A stretch of 27,368 bases of DNA, from NCBI GenBank assembly GCA_963624975.1, contig CAVFRF010000009.1, positions 1-27,368 on the forward strand. The letters run 5' to 3'. The position numbers and the translations under genes are program-made. The notes beneath the pieces are model-generated. The model did no database searches, was not told where the DNA came from, and worked only from the letters and a program-made list of their open reading frames with translations. Source of the stretch: CAVLCC01 sp963624975 (lineage in GTDB: Bacteria > Actinomycetota > Coriobacteriia > Coriobacteriales > CADBOM01). Positions 15,511-22,233 of this stretch are shown here, piece after piece (position 1 is the stretch's first letter; each line of letters opens with the position of its first letter).

Positions 15511-16900
15511 CGCAGCCGTCTACGAGAGTGCCGCTCAGATACCATGTCCTGGCAAGGTCGACCTGCACCTTCACGATGCTTCCCACCATGCTTGCAGGGT
15601 CGACTCCCCCGGGAGCCTCGAAGTGCACCGTCTGGTTCTTGGGGCTCTTGCCCGTGAGCTTGGTGGCATCCCTGTCTGAAACCCCCTCCACCAGCACCTC
15701 GACCTGCTTGCCAAGCTCCTTCTGGTTCTGCTCGTAGGCGCTGGATTGCACCAGCTCCACCAGCCTGTCGAACCTCTTCTGGATCTGCTCGTGCGGAGTG
15801 TCGTCGGGCATCTTGGCAGCCGGCGTGCCCTCCCTCTTGGAGTATATGAAGGTGAAGACCTGCGAGTAGCCGACCTTCTCGACCAGCTCGTAGGTCTGCT
15901 CGAAATCCTCGTCGTTCTCGCCCGGGAAGCCCACGATGATGTCGGTCGAGAGCGCGATATCGCCCACGGCATCGCGCACCTTGTCGATAATCGAGAGATA
16001 GTGCTCCGAAGTGTAGCGACGGTTCATGGCTTTGAGGATCCTGTCGGATCCAGACTGCACCGGCAGATGCAAATAGGGCATTACGCTGGGCACCTCGGCC
16101 ATGGCGGCGATGGTGGAGTCGATCAGGTCCTTGGGATGGCTGGTCACGAAGCGCAGGCGCTCGATTCCCGTATCCCCCACCGCACGCAGCACCTCGGCAA
16201 ACTTCGGCTCGCCGTACAGGTCACGCCCGTATGAGTTGACGTTCTGTCCAAGCAGGGTAATTTCCTTCACGCCATCGGCAACGAGAGCCTCCGCGTCGGC
16301 CACCACATCTTCGATCGTGCGGCTCATCTCGCGTCCGCGCACATAGGGCACGATGCAGTAGGTGCAGAAGTTGTTGCAGCCCTTCATGATGGGAAGCCAA
16401 GCCGAGAAACTGCTCTCGCGCACCTTTGGCTCGAACCTGTCGTAGGGCTTGCGGTCGTCTAGAATACGCGAATGCGGGCCGCCTTCGACGATGGCGCCCT
16501 CGACCAGCTTGGGCAGATCCTCGATGTTGTGGGTGCCGAACACCACGTCAACGTTGGGAAGCATCTGCTGAAGCTTCTCGCCATCGCGCTGTCCGATGCA
16601 GCCTCCAACTGCCACGATGCGCCTTCCTAAAGTGGATTCGGAGCGAATCGGCAGGCTCTTCAGCGACGAGACCTGCCCGAACACGCGGGTGTCGGCCTTC
16701 TCGCGCACGCAGCACGTCATGAACACGATGATGTCGGCATCTTCGTCTCGATCGACCTCCATGGCGCCCTCGCGCTGCATCAGACCGCGCACCATCTCGG
16801 CGTCGTTGCGGTTCATCTGGCAGCCGAACACCAGCACCCTGAAGGTCTTGCCTGCAAAGTTTCCGTTTCCGCAGCGCTCCACCACGCTCGCCTCGCTCAC
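15503..16900 (-). CDS. miaB: tRNA-2-methylthio-N6-dimethylallyladenosine synthase (MiaB)
   Basis: Radical SAM methylthiotransferase that turns i6A37 into ms2i6A37. The 465-residue protein shows the N-terminal UPF0004 domain with three cluster cysteines (Cys27 in FGCQMN, one of Cys63/64, Cys101), the radical SAM CNNFCTYC motif (Cys175, Cys179, Cys182), LPVQSGSDRILKAMNR, and a C-terminal TRAM domain (VEVLVEGVSDRD...). I chose GTG at 16900, 13 bases after the spoVS stop, because the family N-terminus begins soon after; an upstream in-frame start at 16963 would overlap spoVS. Clustered with miaA, which makes its substrate. Confidence 0.94.
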   Translation of the reverse strand: MSEASVVERCGNGNFAGKTFRVLVFGCQMNRNDAEMVRGLMQREGAMEVDRDEDADIIVFMTCCVREKADTRVFGQVSSLKSLPIRSESTLGRRIVAVGGCIGQRDGEKLQQMLPNVDVVFGTHNIEDLPKLVEGAIVEGGPHSRILDDRKPYDRFEPKVRESSFSAWLPIMKGCNNFCTYCIVPYVRGREMSRTIEDVVADAEALVADGVKEITLLGQNVNSYGRDLYGEPKFAEVLRAVGDTGIERLRFVTSHPKDLIDSTIAAMAEVPSVMPYLHLPVQSGSDRILKAMNRRYTSEHYLSIIDKVRDAVGDIALSTDIIVGFPGENDEDFEQTYELVEKVGYSQVFTFIYSKREGTPAAKMPDDTPHEQIQKRFDRLVELVQSSAYEQNQKELGKQVEVLVEGVSDRDATKLTGKSPKNQTVHFEAPGGVDPASMVGSIVKVQVDLARTWYLSGTLVDGCDE

Positions 16901-16913
16901 GCCTGCCACCGCT

Positions 16914-17240
16914 CTAGTTCTCGAAATCCATGCCGGCGCGAACGTACTTGGGCTCGACGGCAAACCGGATGGCGGTCATGTTCTCGCCGTTGATGCACAC
17001 GTCGGCAAACGACGGGATGCACACTATCTCGATACCGATTGGAGAGAGAAATCCGCGGGATATTGCGATGGCCTTCACGGCCTGGTTCACGGCGCCGGCT
17101 CCAACGCACTGCAAGTCCACCGGCACGCCGTCTTTGATCATTCCCGCGATTGCGCCCGCCACAGATGCGGGCGAAGACTTCGAAGATACTTTCAAACAGT
17201 CCATAACTGCTTCGTTTCCGATTCCGATTTCGTGATTCAT
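16914..17240 (-). CDS. spoVS: SpoVS-family protein (Alba-like fold)
   Basis: Close match in pattern to Bacillus stage V sporulation protein S: LKVSSKSSPASVAGAIAGM, then GAGAVNQAVKAIAISRGFLSPIGIEIVCIPSF and a C-terminal TAIRFAVEP. It has 108 residues against about 86 in Bacillus, with 12 extra at the N-terminus and a C-terminal tail KYVRAGMDFEN. An internal ATG at 17204 (MDCLKVSSKSSP) would restore the family start, and neither start has a strong ribosome site. The protein is thought to bind nucleic acid. In B. subtilis spoVS lies between rny and miaB; here it also has rny upstream and miaB downstream, so the linkage is old and probably not about sporulation. Confidence 0.93.
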   Translation of the reverse strand: MNHEIGIGNEAVMDCLKVSSKSSPASVAGAIAGMIKDGVPVDLQCVGAGAVNQAVKAIAISRGFLSPIGIEIVCIPSFADVCINGENMTAIRFAVEPKYVRAGMDFEN

Positions 17241-17357
17241 TTAAGCTCTGTTTCCTGTTTTGGTTGTCAACATGCAGTTTCTTGCAAAAACCACACCCGT
17301 ACATATTGCCATTACGTTCACGCCATGTCGACTCAAACGAGCACATTCAAGCCGCTA

Positions 17358-17397
17358 TTGGCGCATATTTGCCACTTTCCACCACGCTTTGCGCCAA
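17358..17397. repeat. Inverted repeat upstream of spoVS
   Basis: TTGGCGCA (17358-17365) and TGCGCCAA (17390-17397), perfect 8-bp arms with a 24-base spacer, in the 191-base gap between the ATPase gene and spoVS. It could be a protein site or a long-loop hairpin after the ATPase gene. No U-run follows on the minus strand. I see no convincing promoter for spoVS in the rest of the gap. Confidence 0.35.
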
Positions 17398-17431
17398 ATC
17401 TAACAGCAAAGTCGGCTCGCACCCGCTTGGG

Positions 17432-18523
17432 CTACTCCTTGTCGATGGGGAATATGACCTTGATCGAGTCTTTCTCGATCTTGATCTTGGGCTCTTCCGA
17501 AAGGCTGATGAAATACTGGCTGCCCAGCACCTCGAAAGCATCCTCGAGTTTCCGAGAGAACGACCCCATGTCGTCCTCGGCGATCTTGAGCGACCTGTAG
17601 TCGCGGGTGATGTCGGGCAGGGCCTTGCCGCGCCCCTTCTTGGAAGTGGCCTGCTTGTAGAACGTGCGGAGCACGGGAATCTGATCGTGTATGACCCTGT
17701 GTGCGGTGCGCTCAGAGATGGAAAGCCCGAGCGCGTTGCAGCGGTTCACCAGGTCGGAAGCCGATTCGTATCCTGCAAGCCTCTGGCACACGGGCAGGTC
17801 GTCGGGGCTGTCGCTGAAGAGCAGGTCGGACTCCCTGGCCTCCCTGCCGCCGAAGTCTATGAGGGTCGCGGCAATCTCGGCCGGAGACCCGAGGTAGACG
17901 TTCACGTCGTGCAGGCAGTCGAGCGAAAACTCCATCACGACCCTGTTGATGTTGTGCGGACCGCGAGCCACCTGCTGCACGCCCTCGTCGTCGCGCTCGA
18001 GCTGCGGCAGAGTACTCTGGTCGGCCTTCTCGGGAAGCGAGGTGGTGTCGGCTACGAAGAGTAGGGCCGATCCCTTCCCTTCTGCCGAAGCCTTCACCTC
18101 GGCTTTGTCGACGTTGGATTTGATGGAGAAGAGCGCCATGCCCCTGCCATGAACGCCCCATCGATCCTGCGACATCGAATCGAGCTTGGAGGTGACCCTG
18201 GGCTCGAAGACCCTGGAGTGCATGTGCTCGGGCATGCCGCATCCATCATCGAGGATTGCGATCACGCGGTCGTCGCCGTCGCGGGTCGTGGCCACGAAGA
18301 TGTTGCGCGCCCCGGCATCGCGGGCATTTCGCAGAGCCTCCACCACCACGTCTTCCACGCAGCGGATGTCCTGCTTGGCCTGGCGCCTCTCGGCCTCGGA
18401 GCTGCGAAGGCGCACATAGCCGTCGCCCAGGTTTTCCTCGACCCTAACATGCGAGTCGCCTGCCACGGATTCTATGAATCCGAGCAGGCGCTCGTTCGAT
18501 TGCTTGTTGTCGTTGCCGCTCAT
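17432..18523 (-). CDS. GHKL-type ATPase of unknown function
   Basis: Cytosolic protein of 363 residues with an N-terminal HATPase_c (Bergerat) fold: N-box VEALRNARDA (61-70, Glu62, Asn66, Asp69), G1 box DDGCGMP (92-98) and a lid/G2 box GVHGRGMAL (123-131). These resemble MutL/Hsp90-like rather than histidine kinase ATPases; no transmembrane or H-box segment is seen. The C-terminal half (SLDCLHDVNVYLGSPAEIAATLIDFGG, then an ERTAHRVIHDQIPVLR helix region) matches no family I recognise. The ATG at 18523 is taken; a GTG two codons earlier is equally possible and neither has a strong ribosome site. The gene starts 21 bases after rny and precedes spoVS and miaB, hinting at RNA or nucleic-acid work, but that is guilt by association. 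Confidence 0.85.
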   Translation of the reverse strand: MSGNDNKQSNERLLGFIESVAGDSHVRVEENLGDGYVRLRSSEAERRQAKQDIRCVEDVVVEALRNARDAGARNIFVATTRDGDDRVIAILDDGCGMPEHMHSRVFEPRVTSKLDSMSQDRWGVHGRGMALFSIKSNVDKAEVKASAEGKGSALLFVADTTSLPEKADQSTLPQLERDDEGVQQVARGPHNINRVVMEFSLDCLHDVNVYLGSPAEIAATLIDFGGREARESDLLFSDSPDDLPVCQRLAGYESASDLVNRCNALGLSISERTAHRVIHDQIPVLRTFYKQATSKKGRGKALPDITRDYRSLKIAEDDMGSFSRKLEDAFEVLGSQYFISLSEEPKIKIEKDSIKVIFPIDKE

Positions 18524-18544
18524 CAGCACATCTAGGCGATAAGG

Positions 18545-20077
18545 CTACTTGGCGTAGTCGGTGGCGCGGCTCTCGCGAATGACCAGGACCTTGATCTGAC
18601 CAGGATACTGCATCTCTTCCTCGATCTGCTTCGCGATGTCGTGAGCCAGCACGGTGGCATCGGAATCCGAGATCTTCTCGGGTTCCACCATCACGCGGAT
18701 CTCGCGGCCAGCCTGCATGGCGTAGGTCCTCTCGACTCCGTCGTGCGCGTTGGCGATGGTCTCGAGCTTCTCGAGCCTCTTGATGTAGTTCTCCATCGAC
18801 TCGCTGCGGGCACCGGGACGTGCAGCCGAAATCGCATCGGCAGACTGCACGAGCACGGCCACCACCGACTGAGCCTCCACGTCGTTGTGGTGCGCCTCGA
18901 TGGCATGCACGATCTCGGGCTTCTCGCCGTAGCGCCTTGCGAGGTCGGCGCCGATCACGGCATGCGAGCCCTCGACCTCGTGGTCGATAGCCTTGCCGAT
19001 GTCGTGCAGGAGTCCGGCACGCTTGGCCAGCACGGGGTCGATGCCCAGCTCGCTGGCCATGGTCGAGGCAAGGTAGGCCACCTCGAGAGAGTGCTTGAGC
19101 ACGTTCTGGCCATACGAGGTGCGGAACCTCAGACGGCCGAGCGTCTTGATGATCTCGGGGTCGAAGTCGTGGATGCCAACCTCGAACACGGCCTTCTCGC
19201 CGGCTTCCTGGATCTGCTGGTTCACGAGCTTGCAGGCCTTGGAGAACATCTCCTCGATCCTGGCGGGATGGATGCGCCCGTCGGCGATGAGGTTCTCGAG
19301 GGTGATGCGCCCGATCTCGCGCCTAACGGGATCGAAGCTCGAGATCACGACGACCTCGGGAGTATCGTCGATGATGAGGTTCACGCCGGTGATCTGCTCG
19401 AACGTCCTGATGTTGCGGCCCTCGCGGCCGATGATGCGGCCCTTGAGGTCGTCGGACGGAATCGGCACCGACGAGATCGTGTGCTCCGAAGTATGGTCGG
19501 CGGCCACGCGCTGGATGGCAAGGCTCAGGATGTTGCGAGCCTTGCGGTCGGCCTCGAGCTTGGCCTGCGACTCGCCCTGGCGAATGATCTTCGCGGCCTT
19601 CTTGCTCACGTCGCCCTTGATCCTCTCGATCAGAGCCTCGCGAGCCTGATCCTTCGACATCGCGGCGATCTTCTCGAGCCTGTCGGAAGCCTCCTCGAGC
19701 GCCTGCTTGACCTTCTGGTCGTTCTTCTCCACCTGGCCCTGCAGCGACGAGATCTGGTGCTCCCTCTTGTCGAGGTTCTCGGAGCGCTTGTCCAGCGAAT
19801 CCTCGCGCTGGATCAGCCTGTTCTCCTGCTGCGAAAGCTCCTTCTTCTTGTCGGCAATCTCGCGGTCTATGTCGTTCTTAAGCTTGTAAGCCTTGTCCTT
19901 CGCCTCGATGTCGGCCTCTTTCTTGATGGTTTCGGCATCCTTGTTGGCCTTGTCGATGATTTCTTCGGCGGTTTCATGTGCCTTTTTGGACTTGCTCTTC
20001 GAAAGAACGCTGGAGACTGCGAAGCCGACTGCGATACCCACGATGGCGACAATGATCGCCAAAACTGCTGTTGGCAT
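18545..20077 (-). CDS. rny: Ribonuclease Y (Rny)
   Basis: Membrane-anchored endoribonuclease that starts mRNA decay. The 510-residue protein has one N-terminal transmembrane helix (about 3-25), a long charged coiled coil (about 30-165), a KH domain with GRIIGREGRNIR (213-224) and an HD domain with the metal-binding LLHDIGKAIDHE (His358, Asp359). Its length is close to the roughly 520 residues of the Bacillus enzyme. ATG at 20077 follows AAGGAG with an 8-base gap; an open frame upstream of it has no resemblance to RNase Y and is the leader. A promoter at 20323-20351 implies a long, structured 5' UTR. It heads the minus-strand run toward hflX. Confidence 0.96.
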   Translation of the reverse strand: MPTAVLAIIVAIVGIAVGFAVSSVLSKSKSKKAHETAEEIIDKANKDAETIKKEADIEAKDKAYKLKNDIDREIADKKKELSQQENRLIQREDSLDKRSENLDKREHQISSLQGQVEKNDQKVKQALEEASDRLEKIAAMSKDQAREALIERIKGDVSKKAAKIIRQGESQAKLEADRKARNILSLAIQRVAADHTSEHTISSVPIPSDDLKGRIIGREGRNIRTFEQITGVNLIIDDTPEVVVISSFDPVRREIGRITLENLIADGRIHPARIEEMFSKACKLVNQQIQEAGEKAVFEVGIHDFDPEIIKTLGRLRFRTSYGQNVLKHSLEVAYLASTMASELGIDPVLAKRAGLLHDIGKAIDHEVEGSHAVIGADLARRYGEKPEIVHAIEAHHNDVEAQSVVAVLVQSADAISAARPGARSESMENYIKRLEKLETIANAHDGVERTYAMQAGREIRVMVEPEKISDSDATVLAHDIAKQIEEEMQYPGQIKVLVIRESRATDYAK

Positions 20078-20279
20078 CTTTGTAGCTCCTTTCAAACTCC
20101 GTTTTGCGATACCCGATTGAACCGAAAAACTGCAGGCAGCGGTGCCGATACACGCGAACCGGCAGCCCTTCGACACCCGATGCGCATACAAAAATGGCCG
20201 CATCAGGATATGACTCATCACATCATGGTGCGACCATTGACTTGCGCAGAAAAGAGCTATTCGAATCAACAATCTGTAT

Positions 20280-20296
20280 AAAAACCGCGTATGCGG
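20280..20296 (-). terminator. Short hairpin plus U5 in the rny leader
   Basis: Minus strand: CCGC, ATAC loop, GCGG, directly followed by TTTTT. It would lie about 20-36 bases into the predicted rny leader. With four G-C pairs only, it is a weak intrinsic terminator: either an attenuator for rny or the end of the upstream transcript. Confidence 0.35.
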
Positions 20297-20322
20297 AAAT
20301 TAGTCCGTGATGCAACATTTAG

Positions 20323-20351
20323 ATACTATTCGCACATGCGTTGGCCGTCAA
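20323..20351 (-). promoter_or_regulatory. Predicted rny promoter
   Basis: Minus-strand TTGACG (20351-20346), 17-base spacer, TAGTAT (20328-20323). The start point should be near 20316, giving a leader of about 240 bases before the rny ATG. Confidence 0.55.
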
Positions 20352-20426
20352 TGCACAACATAGACGGCAGGGCGTATTAATCGAGGAGATAGTCGCGACG
20401 GGCAACTTGCGAGAGCCAGCCGAAGG

Positions 20427-21449
20427 CTAGTCCAGCACGATGTTGATGGTGCGAACCGGGTCGTCGAGCAGCACCTTGCCACCGTTGCCGTCGTCGGCCG
20501 TGTAGTCGTAGGTAAAGGTCACCGACCATGTGTCAGGCAGGTTGGTGTACCCGGTTGCGCCGGTGAAGGTAGTCGAGTAGCGCGAGACCCTCTTGTTTTC
20601 GGCGCTGGGGTCGAGGTACGTCGTGTAGGTCTGCGGGTCGGGAGCGGTAAACGTCGTCACCACATCCGAAATGCCCGCCGCCTCGAGCGTCGCCTTCAGC
20701 GCCTCGTCGGTACCCACCAGGTCGCTGAACATCTCCGGGGCGAAACCCGCCCTGTCCATAGAGACCGTGTATCCTACTCCAACGGCCTTGCCGGCATCGT
20801 CGAGCATCAGCACCACTCTGGTCGGCGCGCTGCTCCATTCGTCTTCCAGCTCGATCTGGTTCACGAAGATCGCATACGTGGATGCCGCAGAGCCCGAAGG
20901 CGGCTGCTGGGTGGCCTCGTACTCGAAGTTGGTGCCCAGCTTCTCGGAAGTCTGCTCGAGTGTAAGCCCGTAGAAGCTCTCCAAATCGATGATGCCGAGG
21001 TTGTCGTAGGCAGTTTGCAGCTGGGATTCCCTGGATGACGACTTGCCGGAACTCTCGCCGGCCGACAGAGGTCCGACGAGATAAACGCAAGCCACGGCGA
21101 TCGCAAGAGTCACGACCGCCAGCGCCAGGAAGGCCTTGAGCGCGCGTCGCTTGCGAATCCTTGGAGCGACGACATCCATATCGCGTACCGGAAAGTACTC
21201 GGGATGCTCGTCTCCGCTAGAAGCCACGACTCCGTTTCCCAGCTGGAGGCTGTCGTCTACAGTGGCGTCCTTGATCTCCACCGAGGTGCGCTTGCGCTGA
21301 AGCACCGTGCTGGGATTCTCCACGTCCACTTGGATCTTGGAACGGCCCTTCGGCCTATGGGAGCCGTGCGAAGCGGTCTGGGATTTCGAAACTGCATCGG
21401 CATAGTCGTCGTGCCCAATGTCGTCGTGATGCGTTTTCGAAACCGTCAT
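20427..21449 (-). CDS. Single-pass membrane protein of unknown function
   Basis: I do not recognise this 340-residue protein. It has a hydrophilic N-terminal cytoplasmic region of about 100 residues rich in His, Asp and Ser (HHDDIGHDD near the start), a basic stretch RIRKRR, one transmembrane helix at about 104-127, a Ser-rich linker (SSGKSSSRES), and an outside domain of about 200 residues rich in Thr and Tyr. The arrangement suggests a type II membrane protein with the C-terminus outside. GGGAG precedes the ATG at 21449. It lies downstream of the histidine genes and a second small membrane protein, and may share their transcript. No enzyme motif is visible. Confidence 0.8.
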   Translation of the reverse strand: MTVSKTHHDDIGHDDYADAVSKSQTASHGSHRPKGRSKIQVDVENPSTVLQRKRTSVEIKDATVDDSLQLGNGVVASSGDEHPEYFPVRDMDVVAPRIRKRRALKAFLALAVVTLAIAVACVYLVGPLSAGESSGKSSSRESQLQTAYDNLGIIDLESFYGLTLEQTSEKLGTNFEYEATQQPPSGSAASTYAIFVNQIELEDEWSSAPTRVVLMLDDAGKAVGVGYTVSMDRAGFAPEMFSDLVGTDEALKATLEAAGISDVVTTFTAPDPQTYTTYLDPSAENKRVSRYSTTFTGATGYTNLPDTWSVTFTYDYTADDGNGGKVLLDDPVRTINIVLD

Positions 21450-21541
21450 CCAATTCTCCCGTCAATGAATCTCGAGCCGTCTCCGGCTGCTGCGCATACA
21501 CTCAAATGATAACAGCAAACATTGAGATTCTCCGAAATTGG
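21450..21541 (-). repeat. Nested inverted repeats in the leader of the 340-residue membrane protein
   Basis: Outer arms CCAATT (21450-21455) and AATTGG (21536-21541) enclose GAATCTC (21467-21473) and GAGATTC (21524-21530). The outer arm abuts the ATG and the ribosome binding site, so folding could limit translation. Arm spacing is uneven, so this is tentative. Confidence 0.3.
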
Positions 21542-21557
21542 ACAGAGTTTCCACAAC

Positions 21558-21869
21558 CTAGAACGGAAGCATCCCCCAGTACCGCAGAACGTAGAGAGCT
21601 GCAGCGAATATGATGGCAATCGCCAATGCGAGCACCAGCTTCTGCGATGCGGGCATGGGGCCTGCATCGAGGGCATCGTCTTCTGGAGTCCCGTCGGATT
21701 CCGAACCCTCGCCAGGGTCGTCTTCCGCGAAAACCTCCACGTAGCCCCTGCGGATCGCGGTTTCGCAAGGAACCGAGCCCGACGCATCATCGGTCGCCCC
21801 GACCACGACGATCTCTTCTTCGCAGTCCGCATCCTCGGAGCAGGCAAGCCTGTCCTCGCCAGGAGCCAC
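21558..21869 (-). CDS. Small acidic protein with C-terminal membrane anchor
   Basis: Unrecognised 103-residue protein. The first 70 or so residues are strongly acidic (EDADCEEE, AEDDPGEGSESDG, PEDDALDAG) with three cysteines; residues about 77-97 form a hydrophobic helix (LVLALAIAIIFAAALYVL) ending in RYWGMLPF. This looks like a tail-anchored protein with its bulk in the cytoplasm. The GTG start at 21869 follows the hisE stop after two bases, suggesting coupled translation, and no better start exists. Composition is that of a real protein rather than a shadow frame, but no family is apparent. Confidence 0.65.
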   Translation of the reverse strand: MAPGEDRLACSEDADCEEEIVVVGATDDASGSVPCETAIRRGYVEVFAEDDPGEGSESDGTPEDDALDAGPMPASQKLVLALAIAIIFAAALYVLRYWGMLPF

Positions 21870-21871
21870 CG

Positions 21872-22189
21872 CTACTTCATCCTCGCGTTAAGCTCGCCGG
21901 CAAGCTCTTCGAGCGACACCTCGTGACGCTCCAGCAGCACCATCAGGTGGTAGACGAGGTCGGCTGCCTCGTAGCGCAGGTGCTCCCTGTCGCCCGTGCT
22001 GGCTGCGAGTATCGTCTCGATGGCTTCCTCGCCCACCTTCTTCTGGAGCTTCTCCTCATCGCCGGTTAGGAGCTTCGCGGTGTAGCTCGTCTCGGGGCTG
22101 GCTTCGCGCCTCTGGTGAATAGTAGCCGCCAGGCTTTCCAGCGTCTGTCCGATTTTGCCATCGGTCACGCCCTCGGTCTTGTATCCCAT
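21872..22189 (-). CDS. hisE: Phosphoribosyl-ATP pyrophosphatase (HisE)
   Basis: Second step of histidine synthesis: hydrolyses PR-ATP to PR-AMP and PPi. The 105-residue all-alpha MazG-like protein shows LESLAATIHQRR, SYTAKLL, KKVGEEAIETILAA and the metal-binding ExxD helix YEAADLVYHLMVLL. GAGAGGA precedes the ATG. It is the last his gene, 44 bases after hisFI. In many bacteria HisE is fused to HisI; here it is separate and HisI is fused to HisF. Confidence 0.95.
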   Translation of the reverse strand: MGYKTEGVTDGKIGQTLESLAATIHQRREASPETSYTAKLLTGDEEKLQKKVGEEAIETILAASTGDREHLRYEAADLVYHLMVLLERHEVSLEELAGELNARMK

Positions 22190-22206
22190 GTCCGTCCTCT
22201 CGATAG

Positions 22207-22222
22207 CGGGCGCGCTCGCCCG
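22207..22222 (-). other. Hairpin between hisFI and hisE
   Basis: CGGGCG (22207-22212), a 4-base loop, CGCCCG (22217-22222). A G+C-only stem in the single sizeable gap inside the his run. No U-run follows, so it is more likely an mRNA-stability or processing element than a terminator. Confidence 0.35.
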
Positions 22223-22233
22223 AATTCAGCGTC

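Larger units (their letters stand above)
20078..20426 (-). other. 349-base leader/intergenic region upstream of rny
   Basis: No gene is supported here. On the minus strand it holds the rny promoter, then a CCGC-ATAC-GCGG hairpin with five U residues (20280-20296), a GATGCG/CGCATC stem (20179-20204) and the rny ribosome site. Near the left-hand gene's stop there is a 10-bp hairpin with one mismatch (20344-20368, GCCGTC/GACGGC outer arms), which may help end transcription of the 20427 gene and overlaps the promoter's -35 box. Confidence 0.5.

Noticed and set aside
18641..20281. 546-codon plus-strand frame opposite rny
   Set aside because: Antisense shadow of a clear RNase Y gene, made of His/Leu/Gly/Asp-biased sequence with no recognisable motif.
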